Origin: Yoonia sp. BS5-3 | Lineage (GTDB): Bacteria > Pseudomonadota > Alphaproteobacteria > Rhodobacterales > Rhodobacteraceae | Assembly: GCF_038069655.2 (NCBI RefSeq) | Contig: NZ_CP150951.2 | Location: forward strand, 3,836,868-3,900,867 | Direction: 5' to 3' | DNA: 64,000 bases | In this document: positions 34,938 to 44,057 of the stretch, piece by piece | How the letters are laid out: each line of letters starts with the position of its first letter | How positions within the stretch are numbered: position 1 is the first letter of the stretch | Notes under the pieces: generated by a model | What the model saw: only the letters and a program-made list of their open reading frames with translations | What the model was told of the DNA's origin: nothing | Database searches by the model: none | Position numbers and translations under genes: made by a program

Positions 34938-35491
34938 AGCGGCAGATCCATATGGCGATGCGTCTGCTGCAAACGCGGCAAAGCGGCGTCGGCTGGATCG
35001 ACCAGCTGAAAGGTTGATTTACCAGCATATGCGGCCGGAATGATCATGGCGCGCAGGAAACTGGTCACGCCCTGACCATGCAAAGCGGTCGCGCGCACGG
35101 GGGCATTTTCCGGTTCAAACCAACATGCACCCGGGGTCATCACTTGGGTATGATCTTCGGCTTCGATCTTTAACGCGCCGCGTACCAGATAACGAATACC
35201 CGCGCCCGCATGGGTGTGGCGAGCGGCAACCGCACCGACAGGAAAACACACCTCATCAAGGCGCAGCATCACGGGGCCAGAAACAGGTGGGCAGGCATGA
35301 GACATCAAAACATGCGGCCCGGTTTGCTTTGCATCTGTCAACGTCGCAAAAAACGCATCGGCATCCGCATCATCCGGGGCAACCACCTGCCCTGCCGGAT
35401 GGGCTTCGGGCGTGTCCGCATGGGGTTTCCAGGCAATCACGGCAAGCGGCGGCGCGGTTCGCGGCGCTGCGCGCATTAAGCTCAGATACAT
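34934..35491 (-). CDS. Cupin-domain protein, second type
   Basis: A 185-residue protein with a single C-terminal cupin domain (RHTHAGAGIRYLVRGALKIE, then TPGACWFEPENAPVRA). The N-terminal third has no domain I recognise. It overlaps the GlcG-like gene at the 3' ends and is divergent from the AGCS symporter 195 bp away. Not closely similar to the cupin at 30536. Metal-dependent isomerase, dioxygenase or sensor roles are all possible. Confidence 0.75.
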   Translation of the reverse strand: MYLSLMRAAPRTAPPLAVIAWKPHADTPEAHPAGQVVAPDDADADAFFATLTDAKQTGPHVLMSHACPPVSGPVMLRLDEVCFPVGAVAARHTHAGAGIRYLVRGALKIEAEDHTQVMTPGACWFEPENAPVRATALHGQGVTSFLRAMIIPAAYAGKSTFQLVDPADAALPRLQQTHRHMDLPL

Positions 35492-35686
35492 CGGTGCGTC
35501 CTTTTTCGGTCAAGGCAGGCTAAAGCATGAACTTTGCAAGGGCCATGCCCGGCACGCGCTGAATGGTCCGGCAATTTGCCTCATTTTTGTGCGTTTCCTT
35601 GCCGATGGCAATACAACCCGCGCGCGGGCTTGTAAGTTAAAGCGCCCCACCCCAGGCTGAAAAGCAGTGGAAAAAGGGGAAATACC

Positions 35687-37117
35687 ATGGGATTTCTGGA
35701 TACAGTTTTCGGAACCATTAACGACCTAACCTGGGGATGGGCTTTGGTGCCCTTCCTTGTTGTACTGGGGCTGTTTTTTACGGTCGCTAGCGGTTTTATC
35801 CAGTTTCGTTTTTTCAAACGTATGTTCAACGTGTTGCGCGGCACGGATGCGGATAATGATCCCAACAAAATCAGCGCGCGCGAAGCGCTGTTCGTCTCGG
35901 TCGGCGGGCGTGTCGGCGGCGGGAATATCGCCGGTGTGGCCGTTGCCATCACCGCTGGCGGACCGGGCGCGGTGTTCTGGATGTGGGTCATCGCCCTGAT
36001 CGGCATGTGTACCGCATTGGTCGAGGCAACGCTGGCCCAACTTTACAAACGGACCGAGCCAAATGGCGATTATCGGGGCGGGCCGGCCCGGGCCATTATC
36101 CATGGGCTGGGCGAAAATTACCGCTGGCTTGCGGTGATTTATGCGGTCTGCCTGATTGCCTCTTTTGCGATTGGATTCAACGCCTTCCAGGGCAATACGG
36201 TTGCCGGGGCTGCGCTTGATTCCATGTCAATTCCGCGGATCGTCACCGGGCTTGTTCTGTCTGTTCTGACGGGGGTGATCGTCTTTGGCGGCATCCACCG
36301 GATCGCCAAGGCCGCAGACGTCATCATCCCGATCATGGCCTTTGGCTATATCGCCATGGCGCTCATTGTGATCCTGCTAAACCTCTTTGCGATCCCGGGC
36401 GTGATCTGGGATATCGTGGCGAATGCCTTTGGGTTCCGCGAGGCGGTCTCAGGCGGGATGGGCGCTGCGATTGCGCAGGGTCTGCGCCGGGGGCTATTTT
36501 CAAACGAGGCAGGTCTTGGCTCGGCGCCCAATGTGGCCGCGACAGCCTATGTCAAACACCCGGTCAGCCAGGGGATCACCCAAAGCTTTTCGGTCTTTAT
36601 CGACACCATCCTGATCTGTTCCTGCACGGCCTTTGTCATCTTGCTGGCGGATGTCTATCAGCCGGGGGTCGAAGGGATTGACGGGGTCGTATTGACGCAG
36701 CAAAGCCTGGTTGAGCATTTGGGCGGTTGGACACAATATTTCCTGACCTTCGCGATCCTGCTCTTTGCGTTCTCATCGATCATGTACAACTATTATCTGG
36801 GTGAGAACGCCCTGACCTTCATGACCCAAAACCCCAACGCGGTGCTTGTGCTGCGGATTGCGATTATCGGGATCGTCTTCCTGGGCGCCGTTGCACCGGG
36901 AGCGACGGCTGTGTTCTCATTCTCTGATCCGATGATGGGTATTCTGGCGGTGGTGAACCTGCTGGCGCTGATGATGCTGTTCCCGATTGCAATGCGGATC
37001 ATTGCGGACTTCCGGGCGCAGCTGGCGGCCGGGGTGGAAAAGCCGGTCTTTGATCCGGCCCAGTTCCCCGATCTGGACACGGACCCAACCGCATGGCCCG
37101 ACGCCCCGAAATCATAA
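35687..37117 (+). CDS. AGCS-family sodium:amino-acid symporter
   Basis: A 476-residue inner-membrane protein of the alanine-or-glycine:cation symporter family, with about eleven helices. Family marks are ARDALFVSVGGRVGGGNIAGVAVAI-like region near 65-90, GGIHRIAKAADVIIPIMA near 205 and GLRRGLFSNEAGLGSAPN near 265. It takes up small amino acids with sodium. GGGGA precedes the ATG. The region upstream (35492-35686) has no glycine riboswitch that I can recognise. A terminator for the opposite strand follows at 37125. Confidence 0.95.
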   Translation: MGFLDTVFGTINDLTWGWALVPFLVVLGLFFTVASGFIQFRFFKRMFNVLRGTDADNDPNKISAREALFVSVGGRVGGGNIAGVAVAITAGGPGAVFWMWVIALIGMCTALVEATLAQLYKRTEPNGDYRGGPARAIIHGLGENYRWLAVIYAVCLIASFAIGFNAFQGNTVAGAALDSMSIPRIVTGLVLSVLTGVIVFGGIHRIAKAADVIIPIMAFGYIAMALIVILLNLFAIPGVIWDIVANAFGFREAVSGGMGAAIAQGLRRGLFSNEAGLGSAPNVAATAYVKHPVSQGITQSFSVFIDTILICSCTAFVILLADVYQPGVEGIDGVVLTQQSLVEHLGGWTQYFLTFAILLFAFSSIMYNYYLGENALTFMTQNPNAVLVLRIAIIGIVFLGAVAPGATAVFSFSDPMMGILAVVNLLALMMLFPIAMRIIADFRAQLAAGVEKPVFDPAQFPDLDTDPTAWPDAPKS

Positions 37118-37124
37118 AGGGCAC

Positions 37125-37158
37125 AAAAAAGGCGGCGCCTCACCGATCGGGGCGCCGC
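37125..37158 (-). terminator. Rho-independent terminator of the minus-strand catabolic operon
   Basis: On the minus strand GCGGCGCC (from 37158) pairs with GGCGCCGC (to 37132), followed by CTTTTTTG. It is 240 bp past the last gene of the hyuA operon and probably ends that transcript. The hairpin may also serve the plus-strand symporter. Confidence 0.75.
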
Positions 37159-37175
37159 ATAATGACCGGGTGTAT

Positions 37176-37201
37176 GTACGCGATCTGTACAGCTTATGTA
37201 C
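37176..37201. repeat. Triple GTAC element, 11-bp period (copy 2)
   Basis: GTAC at 37176, 37187 and 37198, spaced exactly 11 bp. The 7-bp spacers are GCGATCT and AGCTTAT. Like the copy at 20968 it lies between the 3' ends of convergent genes. The rest of the gap (to 37399) shows no gene or other motif. Confidence 0.6.
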
Positions 37202-37399
37202 GGAAAATTGCAGGGGATAAAACACAAGACCGGCTAATCCGGGAACTTGACCAACTTGAGGACAAATACACGTAGGAGTTGTAGCGGCTATGGCGTTTGA
37301 TCGTTGACCTGAGACATCATCCGTCACCTTCCCCGTCCAGCCGAAGGGAGAGGCGGTGAAATAGTGTTTCAGGTTCAAGATCGCACGCTTGACGCCTGG

Positions 37400-38239
37400 T
37401 TAGATTTTCTTACGATCATCAACCACCCCGAGCGAGGCCACGCCGGAATTGCCTAGCTCTACCGTGGCAAAAGGGCCGCCGATACACAGGTTCGCCAGGT
37501 CTTTGTTATCCAGCGGCGGGGTATCCGCAAACACTTGTTTTGCAAAGACTTCCGCGTTGTCCTTGGGGCGATAGCCCAAATGGCCCGCCTTGGAATTATC
37601 CACCACAGCGCGGTCATTGTTGGAGATACCCCACACGGTCGTGAAGCCAACCACAGGGCTATCAATGGATCGCTCCACCAAGTGGATCAAATCATCATAG
37701 GATAACCAAGTCCCAATACTGCGCGCATTCGTCGCCTGCGCACAGGAAAAGATGCGCAGACACACGGCCTCAACCCCGCGTTTATCCCAATAAAGACTGG
37801 CCAGATCTTCGCAGAAACATTTTGCTAACCCATAATAAGTATCAGGACGATGCGGGGCGTCCAAACCGATTGTGTCGGTCTTCAGATGCATCCCAACCGC
37901 ATGCACTGAACTGGCATAAACCACCCGCTTGACCCCATTGCGATAGGCGGCTTCCCAAACGTTATAGGCACCAATGATGTTGGATTGCAGAATATCATCC
38001 CAAGGGGCCTCATCCCCGATGGCCCCAAAATGGACAACCATATCGGCATCTTCCAGAATACCCTCCATCGCCGCCAGATCCGTCAGGTCCGCCTGCACAT
38101 AGCTTTCATTGGGATAGAGCTTGCCCAGATCATCCACCCGATCCGTCGACACGAAGGTTTCGCATAGTTTTGAAAGCGGTTCGCGCAGGTAAGACCCCAA
38201 ACGCCCGGCGGCGCCGGTCAGTACTAGTTTCTTCATCAT
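37400..38239 (-). CDS. NAD-dependent uronate-dehydrogenase-like SDR
   Basis: A 279-residue extended short-chain dehydrogenase/epimerase. The NAD motif TGAAGRLGSYL is at residues 8-18, Ser in YASSVHAVG near 110, and the catalytic pair in YYGLAKCF near 136 (Tyr-x-x-x-Lys). It is most like uronate dehydrogenases, which oxidise hexuronic acids to lactones. Last gene of the five-gene operon; overlaps the aldolase gene by 4 bp. The true substrate need not be a uronate. Confidence 0.8.
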   Translation of the reverse strand: MMKKLVLTGAAGRLGSYLREPLSKLCETFVSTDRVDDLGKLYPNESYVQADLTDLAAMEGILEDADMVVHFGAIGDEAPWDDILQSNIIGAYNVWEAAYRNGVKRVVYASSVHAVGMHLKTDTIGLDAPHRPDTYYGLAKCFCEDLASLYWDKRGVEAVCLRIFSCAQATNARSIGTWLSYDDLIHLVERSIDSPVVGFTTVWGISNNDRAVVDNSKAGHLGYRPKDNAEVFAKQVFADTPPLDNKDLANLCIGGPFATVELGNSGVASLGVVDDRKKI

Positions 38240-39015
38240 TTTTCCTTTGTCCCCTCGCGGACTTTGGCCAACAACGCGTCAGCCCCCGTCGCCAGAATAT
38301 GTGTATCCAACCCGCAGGCCACGAAGGTAAAGCCCTCGTCCAGCAGGCGCGCTGCAAAGGCCGGATCAGTCACTAAAGTGCCGACCGGCACGCCCTGCGC
38401 GATCAGTTTGCGCGCGCCATCCATGATCACATCCCAGACCGCATCATCCATATGCCGCCCGAGCAATCCCATATCCGCCGCGATATCTGCAGGGCCGAAA
38501 AACACCCCGTCAACGCCGCTGACATTTGCGATATCAACGACTTGCGCCACGGCAGCACGTGTTTCGGCCTGCACGATCACGCAGGTTTCGTCATGCACCT
38601 TGTCAAAATAATCCGTGATCCGCCCAAACTGGCTCGCGCGGATACTGCCCGCAACACCGCGGATCCCCTGCGGCGGGTAGCGGGTAGCCGCAACGGCTGC
38701 CTCGGCCTCATCCACCGATTGCACCATGGGAAACAGAAGGCTTTGCGCTCCGATATCCAGCAGCCGTTTCACCACCACCTTATCATTCCAGGGCGGACGG
38801 ACGATGGCCTTGCCTCCACGGGCCTCAATCGCCTGGAGTTGGCCTAAAACCATGTTCACATCATTGGGCGAATGTTCCATATCGATAAGCAGCCAATCAA
38901 ATCCGGTGCCCGCCACAACATCGGCTGCATAATTGCTGGACAGGCTGACCCAGAGGCCAATCTGCTTGCGCCCCTCCCGGATTGCCGCGAGAAATTTGTT
39001 TTCTAACACATTCAT
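38236..39015 (-). CDS. HpaI/HpcH-family class II aldolase
   Basis: A 259-residue metal-dependent aldolase of the HpaI/GarL family, which splits 2-keto-3-deoxy (or 4-hydroxy-2-keto) acids into pyruvate and an aldehyde. LIDMEHSPND near residue 41, IVRPPW near 73, the QTE-like VQAETRAAV near 148 and the metal site GPADIAADMG near 175 are present. Coupled by ATGA overlaps to the FAD oxidoreductase upstream and the dehydrogenase downstream. It probably gives pyruvate as the end of the pathway. Confidence 0.9.
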   Translation of the reverse strand: MNVLENKFLAAIREGRKQIGLWVSLSSNYAADVVAGTGFDWLLIDMEHSPNDVNMVLGQLQAIEARGGKAIVRPPWNDKVVVKRLLDIGAQSLLFPMVQSVDEAEAAVAATRYPPQGIRGVAGSIRASQFGRITDYFDKVHDETCVIVQAETRAAVAQVVDIANVSGVDGVFFGPADIAADMGLLGRHMDDAVWDVIMDGARKLIAQGVPVGTLVTDPAFAARLLDEGFTFVACGLDTHILATGADALLAKVREGTKEK

Positions 39016-40211
39016 ATAACGGCTTTTTCCACGAATTTCTCGCCACGTTCAATGCGGTCATACCCAAAGGGGCTCAGGTCAAGTGTACGGTACGCACCAT
39101 AGGTAATCATCTCAGCCGCCCCGCGCCCCATGGCGGGGGATTGCTGGAACCCATGGCCTGAGAAACCATTCACAAAAATGAAGTTCTCAACCACCGTATG
39201 CGGTCCCAATATCGCGTTTTGATCCAAGGTATTATAGGCGTAGTGGCCGACCCAGGAATTACGCAGCTTGATCGCCTCAAACTGGGGAATACGCGTGGCT
39301 AGCACCGGCCAGACCTTGTCTTCCCAGAGACTATGATCCGCTACAAAATCATCATAATCCACCGCCGGGTCATCATCTGGCGGGCAGCCCGCAAGGTAGA
39401 ACGTGCCATCCGTCCGCATATGCACGCCGCTGGGGTCAATCGTCAGCGGCAGATCCCGGTCGAGCGGTTTTTCTGCTTCAAAAATAAAGGTATAGCGCTT
39501 GCGTGGCTCCACCGGAATATCGATCCCGGCCATCCGGCTGGTCAGCACCGCGCGGGGGCCTGAGGCATTCACGACAGTCCCGCAATGGATCACCTCGCCC
39601 GATTTCAAAGTCACGCTTTCGACGCGCGTTCCGCCTTGATTACAGGTCATCGCCACGACTTCATTGGTCACATATTCAACGCCCCGTTCACGGGCAGAGC
39701 GTTTCCACCAATCAAACAGCGTATTGCCGTCGAAATACCCCTCATCCACCAGATTGTGGTTCGCAGCGATTATGTCATCGAGGTTGTAAAACGGGTAGTC
39801 CCGGGCGATTTCGTCGCGGGTCATGTGCTTAGTCCCGGCCCCGCAAGCGGCTTGGATCTTCTGGCTTTCGCGCAAGGTCGCGGCGAAATCTTCGTTATCT
39901 GCCAGATACATATAGCCATAGTTTTGCAAAAGCGGCTGAGGGACGCGCGCATCGCCGCCCATGTACTCGCGGAAGTTTTTCACGAAGTCCGCGGCAAATT
40001 GCGACACCCGCACATTGATCGCCGTGCTGAACTGCTGGCGCATGCAGGAATTGGTGTGTGAGGTTGATGTGAACTCATATGTCGGGTCTTTTTCCACGAC
40101 CAAAACTGAGCCGTCAAAATCTGGGTTGTCGGTCAGAAACCACGCCACCGACGATCCGATCATCGCCCCACCCACGATCACCACATCGTAGCTGGTTCTG
40201 GTCGGCGTCAT
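39012..40211 (-). CDS. FAD-dependent amino-acid-oxidase-like enzyme
   Basis: A 399-residue flavoprotein of the DAO family (glycine/sarcosine/D-amino-acid oxidases). The FAD-binding motif VVIVGGAMIGSSVAW is at residues 10-24, and the C-terminal FVNGFSGHGFQQSPAMGRGAAEM segment near 345 is the family's second flavin contact. It is coupled to hyuB upstream and the aldolase downstream. An N-alkyl or amino acid released by the HyuAB enzyme is a natural candidate substrate, but this is inference. Confidence 0.88.
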   Translation of the reverse strand: MTPTRTSYDVVIVGGAMIGSSVAWFLTDNPDFDGSVLVVEKDPTYEFTSTSHTNSCMRQQFSTAINVRVSQFAADFVKNFREYMGGDARVPQPLLQNYGYMYLADNEDFAATLRESQKIQAACGAGTKHMTRDEIARDYPFYNLDDIIAANHNLVDEGYFDGNTLFDWWKRSARERGVEYVTNEVVAMTCNQGGTRVESVTLKSGEVIHCGTVVNASGPRAVLTSRMAGIDIPVEPRKRYTFIFEAEKPLDRDLPLTIDPSGVHMRTDGTFYLAGCPPDDDPAVDYDDFVADHSLWEDKVWPVLATRIPQFEAIKLRNSWVGHYAYNTLDQNAILGPHTVVENFIFVNGFSGHGFQQSPAMGRGAAEMITYGAYRTLDLSPFGYDRIERGEKFVEKAVI

Positions 40212-41893
40212 GCGGTTTCTCCTTTACTGACAGCGGCTTGCAACGCAGCCACCTCATCCGCGGTGAGCCCATAGTCCTGCATCGCAGCTTCGGCCGAAAT
40301 ATAGCCGCGCGCAAGATCGCGTTTGACCAGATCCGGGTCTCTTTGCGACGCAGGCCCATAGCCCGCCCCACCCGGCAGCCCCAACATGACCCGCCGCCCC
40401 TCAGACACAAATTGCTTGCCCTTGCCTTGCATCGCGCTGCCATCATCCAAAGCAATCGTGGTTGGCGCCCCATCCGCCCCGCCTTGCCGGCCGCGCGCGG
40501 GGTGGTCGACGCGGTCGAACATGGCCGAGAAATCAAACTCATGCCCTTGCGTGGCCCCCACTTCCATGAACTGCCCCAAGCCACCGCGATGCTGCCCTGC
40601 CCCGCCGCTGTCGGGCCGCAACTCTTTGCGCCAGATGATCACGGGGCCGGTGTGTTCGGTCGCCTCAATCGGCATGGTCATAACACCCGAGGGGAAGGCG
40701 GTGGCGTTTAACCCATCCACCGTGGGCCGCGCCCCTGCCCCGCCTGAATTAAAGGTCAGTACCTCTGATCTGCGTCCCTGATGGCCTCGCGCAGGACGCA
40801 GGCTGACCTGGAAGTTACACAGGCATCCGGCCCCCTCGGCGGGCACTGTGGCGGGCAGGATTTTGTCAAGCGCGTCATAGACCGTATCGGGGATCATATG
40901 CCCAATGATATGCCGCAAGGCGACGGGCGCTGGGTGCACCGCGTTGACAATACTGTCGACCGGGGCTGTCACCGCAAAGGGCGCTAAAGACGCGGCATTA
41001 TTGGGAATTTCCGGGGCCACAGCGCATTTCAACGCATAACAGGCATAGGCTTTGGTATAGACCAGCGGAACGTTGATCCCCTTTTTATCAAGGCCTGATG
41101 TGCCGTTGAAATCGCAGAGTATCTGGTCTTGTGATATGGTCAATTTCACCTTCAGGTCGATAGGCTTGTCGAACCCGTCAATCCGCATGGCGCCCGTGGC
41201 CGTTTCACGCGGCAGGGCGGCAATGCGTTCCAACGTCGCCCTGCGTGAATTTTCGAGGATGAAATCGCCGATCCCGGCGATATCCGTCAACGCAAATTCA
41301 TCCATCATTTCGGCCAGGCGACGTTGCCCAATCTCATTACAGGTCGCCAACGCATAGATGTCACCGACCAACTGATCCGGTTCGCGCACATTGCCGCGGA
41401 CAATGCGGATCAGCGTGTCGTCGACCGTGCCTCGCGCAGCAAATTTCATGATGGGGATATAGATCCCTTCCTCATAAACGCTGGCCGCATCCGCCCCGAA
41501 GCCACGCCCGCCAATGTCAACCACATGGGCCGTACAGGCGAAAAAGCCCACATGATTACCCTTGTGGAACGACGGGGTGACCACGGTGATATCATGCAGA
41601 TGCCCGGTGCCCTCCCAGGGGTCATTGGTGATGTAGACATCGCCTTCATGGATGTTCTCGGGCCCGATGGCCCGGATGAAATGGGCGACAGCATCGGCCA
41701 TGGCGTTGACATGGCCAGGCGTGCCGGTGACCGCTTGGGCCAGCATCAGACCCTCTGCATTATAGACCCCGGCGGACAAGTCGCCTGCTTCCCGAACAGA
41801 TGTTGAAAAGGCTGTGCGTACAAGGGCTTGTGCCTGTTCTTCGACGATGGAGATCAGCCGGTTCCACATGATTTGATAGGCGACGGTGCTCAT
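40208..41893 (-). CDS. hyuB: Hydantoinase/oxoprolinase B-family subunit
   Basis: A 561-residue HyuB subunit. The IEEQAQALVRTAFS start, ENIHEGDVYITNDPWEGTGH near residue 100, and the GGAGARPTVDGLNATAFPSGVM segment near 395 are typical. With HyuA it forms an ATP-dependent enzyme that opens a lactam, hydantoin or carboxylates a ketone. It is coupled to hyuA by ATGA overlap. The family includes N-methylhydantoinase, 5-oxoprolinase and acetophenone carboxylase, so the substrate cannot be named. Confidence 0.93.
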   Translation of the reverse strand: MSTVAYQIMWNRLISIVEEQAQALVRTAFSTSVREAGDLSAGVYNAEGLMLAQAVTGTPGHVNAMADAVAHFIRAIGPENIHEGDVYITNDPWEGTGHLHDITVVTPSFHKGNHVGFFACTAHVVDIGGRGFGADAASVYEEGIYIPIMKFAARGTVDDTLIRIVRGNVREPDQLVGDIYALATCNEIGQRRLAEMMDEFALTDIAGIGDFILENSRRATLERIAALPRETATGAMRIDGFDKPIDLKVKLTISQDQILCDFNGTSGLDKKGINVPLVYTKAYACYALKCAVAPEIPNNAASLAPFAVTAPVDSIVNAVHPAPVALRHIIGHMIPDTVYDALDKILPATVPAEGAGCLCNFQVSLRPARGHQGRRSEVLTFNSGGAGARPTVDGLNATAFPSGVMTMPIEATEHTGPVIIWRKELRPDSGGAGQHRGGLGQFMEVGATQGHEFDFSAMFDRVDHPARGRQGGADGAPTTIALDDGSAMQGKGKQFVSEGRRVMLGLPGGAGYGPASQRDPDLVKRDLARGYISAEAAMQDYGLTADEVAALQAAVSKGETA

Positions 41894-43965
41894 GGTTTGG
41901 CCTCCGTGATGTCGATTGTGCCATCGGGACGCGCGATGGCTTGGCGGCTGGCGGGGATCACGATTGTCGTCTCATCTTCGGTGATGAGCGCCGGGCCATT
42001 GACGGTCTGACCGGGGTGCATCTGGTCGCGCAGGATCACTGCGGCTTGGGTCGTTGCGCCGAGCGCGGGGTCGAAAAGCGCGCGCTCGGCGTGCCTGTCG
42101 GCACTTTTCGCGGCGGGTGTGGCCCCAAGCGTGTCCGGTTTTGCCGCATCCGTGGTGCTGTTGACCGCCCAGACGGTGATTTCGATGTCCATGCCCGCGA
42201 CTGTCCGCCCGAACAGCGTTTCATAATCGGCCTCAAACAGTGCTTGGAACGTTGCCGCGTCGGGGTTTTGTGCCTGTGCCGCTGTCAGACTGATCGGGAT
42301 TTCCCAGCCCTGTCCAGTGTAGCGCATATAGACCTTATAGTCCGAATGGATCACGGCCTGTGCGTCACATGTACGCACGAAACCGGTCGCCTCAGTTTCC
42401 AATTCTTGCAGCAACGTTTTGACCATAGCCGTCGCGAAATCGGACAGTTTCATATAGACACTGCGCGTTGCCTCAAAACTGAACGGCGCGCGCAGGAACC
42501 CGATGGCAGACCCAACCCCTGCCCCGGTAGGCACCAACAACCGGGTCACGCCCAACTTTTCGCACAAGCGCCCTGCGTGCAGCGGGGCGGCACCACCGAA
42601 GGCGATCATTGTGTAATCGGCAAGGTCCTCACCATTCTCAACCGCATGTACGCGGGCGGCGTTGGCCATGTTTTCATCCACGACTTCGGCCAATCCGTAG
42701 GCCGCAGTTTGAGCGTCCATATCGAGCGGCTCACCCAGCATCGACAAGGCCTTCGCCGACGCATCCGCCTGCAGCTGAAAAGATCCACCCGCGAAATTAT
42801 CCGGGTCGAGCTTGCCCAATCTCAGGTCCGCATCCGTGACCGCAGGCCGGGTGCCGCCGCGCCCATAGCACGCTGGTCCAGGCTCTGACCCGGCGCTTTC
42901 GGGCCCCACCCGGATCTGGCGCATCGCGTCCACATGGGCGAGACTGCCGCCCCCTGCCCCGATCTCAACCATGTCGATCACGGGGATGGAAATTGGCATG
43001 CCTGAGCCTTTTTTGAAACGATAGGTCCGCGCCACCTCAAAGACGCGGGCGGTCTTGGGCGTCTGGTTCTTGATCAGGCAAATCTTGGCAGTAGTGCCGC
43101 CCATATCGAAGGAAAGGACCTTGTCCAACCCGTAGCGCGCCGCGATATCGGCGGCGAAAACAGCCCCACCCGCAGGACCGGATTCGACCAGACGCACCGG
43201 AAATTCAGCTGCACTTTCAAGGCTGATGATCCCGCCGCCCGAATGCATCAGAAAGATCGGACAGTCCGCGCCTTCGCCCGCCAAACGCCCTTTGAGCCGC
43301 CCCAGATAGGATTTCATCAGCGGCTTGATGTAGGCGTTTGCAACGGTCGTGTTAAACCGCTCATATTCCCGCATTTGTGGGGAAACCTCAGACGAGAGCG
43401 ACACCATCACATCCGGCATTTTTTTAGCCAGAACATCCCGGATCATCCGTTCATGGGTGTCGTTCAGATAGGCGTGGATCAGGCCAATCGCGATGCTTTC
43501 AAACCCATAGGATTTGATGTGATCAGCGAGGGCTTCGATGTCGGCGCGCTGTAGTGGGATCAGCACATTGCCTTGCGCATCCACCCTTTCGCGCAGTGTA
43601 AACCGGTGTTGGCGTGGCAAGAGGGGTTCGGGCAGTTGCAGGTTCAGGTCATATTGCTCAAACCGGCTTTCTGTCCGCATTTCAATGACATCGCGGAAAC
43701 CTTCGGTGGTGATGAGGGCCGTTTTGGCCCCGCGCCGCTCAATCAAAGCGTTGGTGGCCAGCGTGGTCCCGTGAATGATCTGACTGATCTGCGCAGGTGC
43801 AACATCCGCCTTCGCACAGACCTGATGCATGCCATCGATGATCGCATCTTCCGGCGCGGCATAGGTGGTCAGGACCTTGGTTGAGAACCGCGCTGCACCA
43901 ACCTCTAGCACTACATCAGTGAAGGTGCCCCCGATGTCGACGCCCATGCGAATGTGATGCTGCAT
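41890..43965 (-). CDS. hyuA: Hydantoinase/oxoprolinase A-family subunit
   Basis: A 691-residue HyuA subunit of the ASKHA ATPase-like fold. The phosphate-binding VDIGGTFTDVVLE is at residues 8-20, IIHGTTLATNALIERRG near 65, and the second phosphate motif SFDMGGTTAKICLI near 287. First gene of the operon hyuA-hyuB-FAD oxidase-aldolase-dehydrogenase. AGGATCAAGG lies before its ATG. The LysR gene upstream on the same strand ends 84 bp away and an inverted repeat lies between. Confidence 0.94.
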   Translation of the reverse strand: MQHHIRMGVDIGGTFTDVVLEVGAARFSTKVLTTYAAPEDAIIDGMHQVCAKADVAPAQISQIIHGTTLATNALIERRGAKTALITTEGFRDVIEMRTESRFEQYDLNLQLPEPLLPRQHRFTLRERVDAQGNVLIPLQRADIEALADHIKSYGFESIAIGLIHAYLNDTHERMIRDVLAKKMPDVMVSLSSEVSPQMREYERFNTTVANAYIKPLMKSYLGRLKGRLAGEGADCPIFLMHSGGGIISLESAAEFPVRLVESGPAGGAVFAADIAARYGLDKVLSFDMGGTTAKICLIKNQTPKTARVFEVARTYRFKKGSGMPISIPVIDMVEIGAGGGSLAHVDAMRQIRVGPESAGSEPGPACYGRGGTRPAVTDADLRLGKLDPDNFAGGSFQLQADASAKALSMLGEPLDMDAQTAAYGLAEVVDENMANAARVHAVENGEDLADYTMIAFGGAAPLHAGRLCEKLGVTRLLVPTGAGVGSAIGFLRAPFSFEATRSVYMKLSDFATAMVKTLLQELETEATGFVRTCDAQAVIHSDYKVYMRYTGQGWEIPISLTAAQAQNPDAATFQALFEADYETLFGRTVAGMDIEITVWAVNSTTDAAKPDTLGATPAAKSADRHAERALFDPALGATTQAAVILRDQMHPGQTVNGPALITEDETTIVIPASRQAIARPDGTIDITEAKP

Positions 43966-44024
43966 TACCTTGATCCTGAATGTGGTTTCCCCAGCTAGCT
44001 TAAGGACAGCGCAACATCACCTCC

Positions 44025-44057
44025 AATTATTTAATCCGATTTATAGGATCAATAATT
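44025..44057. promoter_or_regulatory. A+T-rich inverted repeat upstream of hyuA
   Basis: AATTATTTAATCC (44025-44037) and GGATCAATAATT (44046-44057) are inverted, with one bulge. It overlaps the LysR stop codon and lies about 60-90 bp before the hyuA start. It could be the LysR operator for the hyuA operon or a weak terminator. No T-run follows. Confidence 0.4.

Noticed and set aside
35492..35686. Glycine riboswitch before the AGCS symporter
   Set aside because: Checked because such symporters often have one; I could not find its conserved cores.
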